NCBI GenBank assembly: GCA_037576215.1
Contig: JBANDB010000001.1
Location: 4,898,001 to 4,962,000 of the forward strand
Source of the DNA: Armillaria gallica
Taxonomy: Eukaryota > Basidiomycota > Agaricomycetes > Agaricales > Physalacriaceae
Direction: 5' to 3'
DNA: 64,000 bases
In this document: positions 63,036-64,000 of the stretch, piece after piece
Numbering within the stretch: position 1 is the stretch's first letter
Layout: every line of letters starts with the position of its first letter
Translations under genes and position numbers: made by a program
Notes under the pieces: model-generated
Database searches by the model: none
The model's input: the letters and a program-made list of their open reading frames with translations, nothing else
Told to the model about the DNA's origin: nothing

Positions 63036-63352
63036 ATTTCTGACATACCTCCAATGCTCCTCAAGGCTCTAATCAGATGTTCCTTGGTCACCCTAAGCAG
63101 CAGTTTCTGGCTGCCAGGCTCACTCAAGTGCAGGATTCTGGAAACAAGGGTATCCCTATTGACAGGCACAATAGCCATGCTAAGCTGGAAAATTACCAGT
63201 TTGAGGACTTAGTCATGGCACCCAATGAGTTCTTTGAGTGAGCTCCTTGTTTCTCTCTTTTCTCTTCTTTACTGACTTTCTCCTAGCCCAGTTTGTTACA
63301 GTCACAAGAATGGCACTTACAGTGCTCATTCTTCATGCTATGTCTACTACGT
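63036..63352 (+). pseudogene. Gene H, 3' part in this window
   Basis: Frame SNAPQGSNQMFLGHPKQQ through QFEDLVMAPNEFF joins across an intron (GTGAGC at about 63239 to CTCCTAG at 63288) to DPVCYSHKNGTYSAHSSCYV. The frame is clean and the splice join is in phase. It is cut at 63352 by repeat Y3. Confidence 0.55.
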
Positions 63353-63951
63353 TGTCACACCTGCAGTGTGTCTAAGGGTGTAATTTTGCAAATTAACATA
63401 CCTTACACGTTAGCAATGCAGAAGTATAGAGAGTGGTCTGACAATGCAAGTGGCATATGAAGAAGCAAGGTTACCAAGGTTGAAAGATCTATGATAGAAA
63501 AAGAAGCAACAGAATTAAACATAAGGACTTTATTGTTGCATTGTACCTTACAGGCATGCATGAAAATAAGGCCAAAGAGCTTACTTGCTTGCTAAGAAAT
63601 CTGTTTTGCATTAGAGAATCCAAACTCAGTGGAATGTGCTTATACATGAGCTGAGGCTAATTTAGATAACTATGCATCTGTAATCTATGATGCGTGGTCC
63701 CTGGAGATCTGGAAAAATGATATCATGCATGGGGTAATCAAGAGAACCCTGGGCATGGTCTAGAAACAGGCTTTGGCTAATGGGAATCGTAAGTGGGCTC
63801 AAAATCTGATACATTCCTTGGTTACTGAGTCTAGAATATGATGCTGCCACCTTTGGAGCAGATCCAAAAGCCAAATATGAAGCATGATTAGTGATCAAGG
63901 ATTAAGCAGCTATTGAGTACAAGTCCACAAGCTACTCTGCTACTAGGGTGA
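63353..63951 (+). repeat. Family-Y LTR-like repeat, copy Y3 (partial)
   Basis: Starts TGTCACACCTGCAGTG and is collinear with Y2 for about 600 bp before LTR G interrupts it. The preceding 4 bp are ACGT. The rest lies outside the window. Confidence 0.75.
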
Positions 63952-64000
63952 TGATGAGCCTCCAGGCTCTGTACACTCAGAATTTGCAGATTTTTCCTGC
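63952..64000 (+). mobile_element. Start of another X-family LTR (copy G, partial)
   Basis: TGATGAGCCTCCAGGCTCTG matches the plus-oriented start of LTR C. It is inserted in Y3 after GTGA and runs off the edge. Confidence 0.75.

Overview
The window is nuclear DNA from a basidiomycete fungus, most likely an Agaricomycete. The evidence is short introns (about 45-65 nt, GT(A/G)NGT...YAG), TATA boxes 70-80 nt upstream of starts, a CBM19-like secreted protein, a DUF6535 protein, intron-bearing tRNA-Val(AAC) genes, and Ty3/gypsy and hAT elements of the kind common in mushrooms. No bacterial or organellar features are seen.

1-13.5 kb is ordinary, CpG-normal and sparsely genic. It holds a possible 3' gene end at the left edge, a weak minus-strand gene model (69-641), a 139-residue small protein (968-1601), an intact tRNA-Val(AAC) among four decayed tRNA-derived remnants (3.9-5.3 kb), a secreted CBM19-like Ser/Thr-rich protein (5587-6397), a second tRNA-Val (6859-6951), a divergent pair of paralogous 63/64-residue proteins that share an intron and a 7-nt last exon (7193-8368), and a decayed ALG6 glucosyltransferase copy (about 10.95-12.46 kb). 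13.5-17 kb holds a complete but strikingly CpG-poor DUF6535 membrane protein.

From 18 kb to the right edge the window is one nested stack of insertions in an unrecognised intron-bearing gene H, whose pieces lie at 20010-20022, 23336-26098, 61256-61672 and 63036-63352. Layers: (i) a solo LTR of family X sits in codon 5 of H and is itself split by a family-Y LTR-like repeat; (ii) a chromodomain Ty3/gypsy element (Element 2, 26099-61255, LTRs 392 bp, TSD GAGGC) sits in H; (iii) Element 2 holds three solo X LTRs, a CACTG-ended foldback MITE and a hAT element (32180-53414, 8-bp TSD CTACCCAY); (iv) 15 bp inside the hAT terminus sits Element 1 (32195-48974), a full-length 16.78-kb Ty3/gypsy element with 1,689-bp X-family LTRs.

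Element 1 is the main discovery candidate. Its gag-pro-RT-RNaseH-integrase run on the minus strand. Between integrase and the 3' LTR it carries two intact multi-exon genes on the opposite strand (P1, 719 aa, 6 exons; P2, 567 aa, 5 exons), each with a cysteine cluster spaced like a fungal Zn2Cys6 domain. Antisense introns are not seen by the spliceosome on the genomic RNA, which would explain how introns survive in a retroelement. Its sense strand has no ATG for 1,725 nt before gag, it has a second copy of its polypurine tract between P1 and P2, and its two LTRs differ at only 7 sites, all CpG transitions. Older layers have decayed by the same CpG-to-TpG/CpA process, and conserved CGA arginine codons have repeatedly become TGA.
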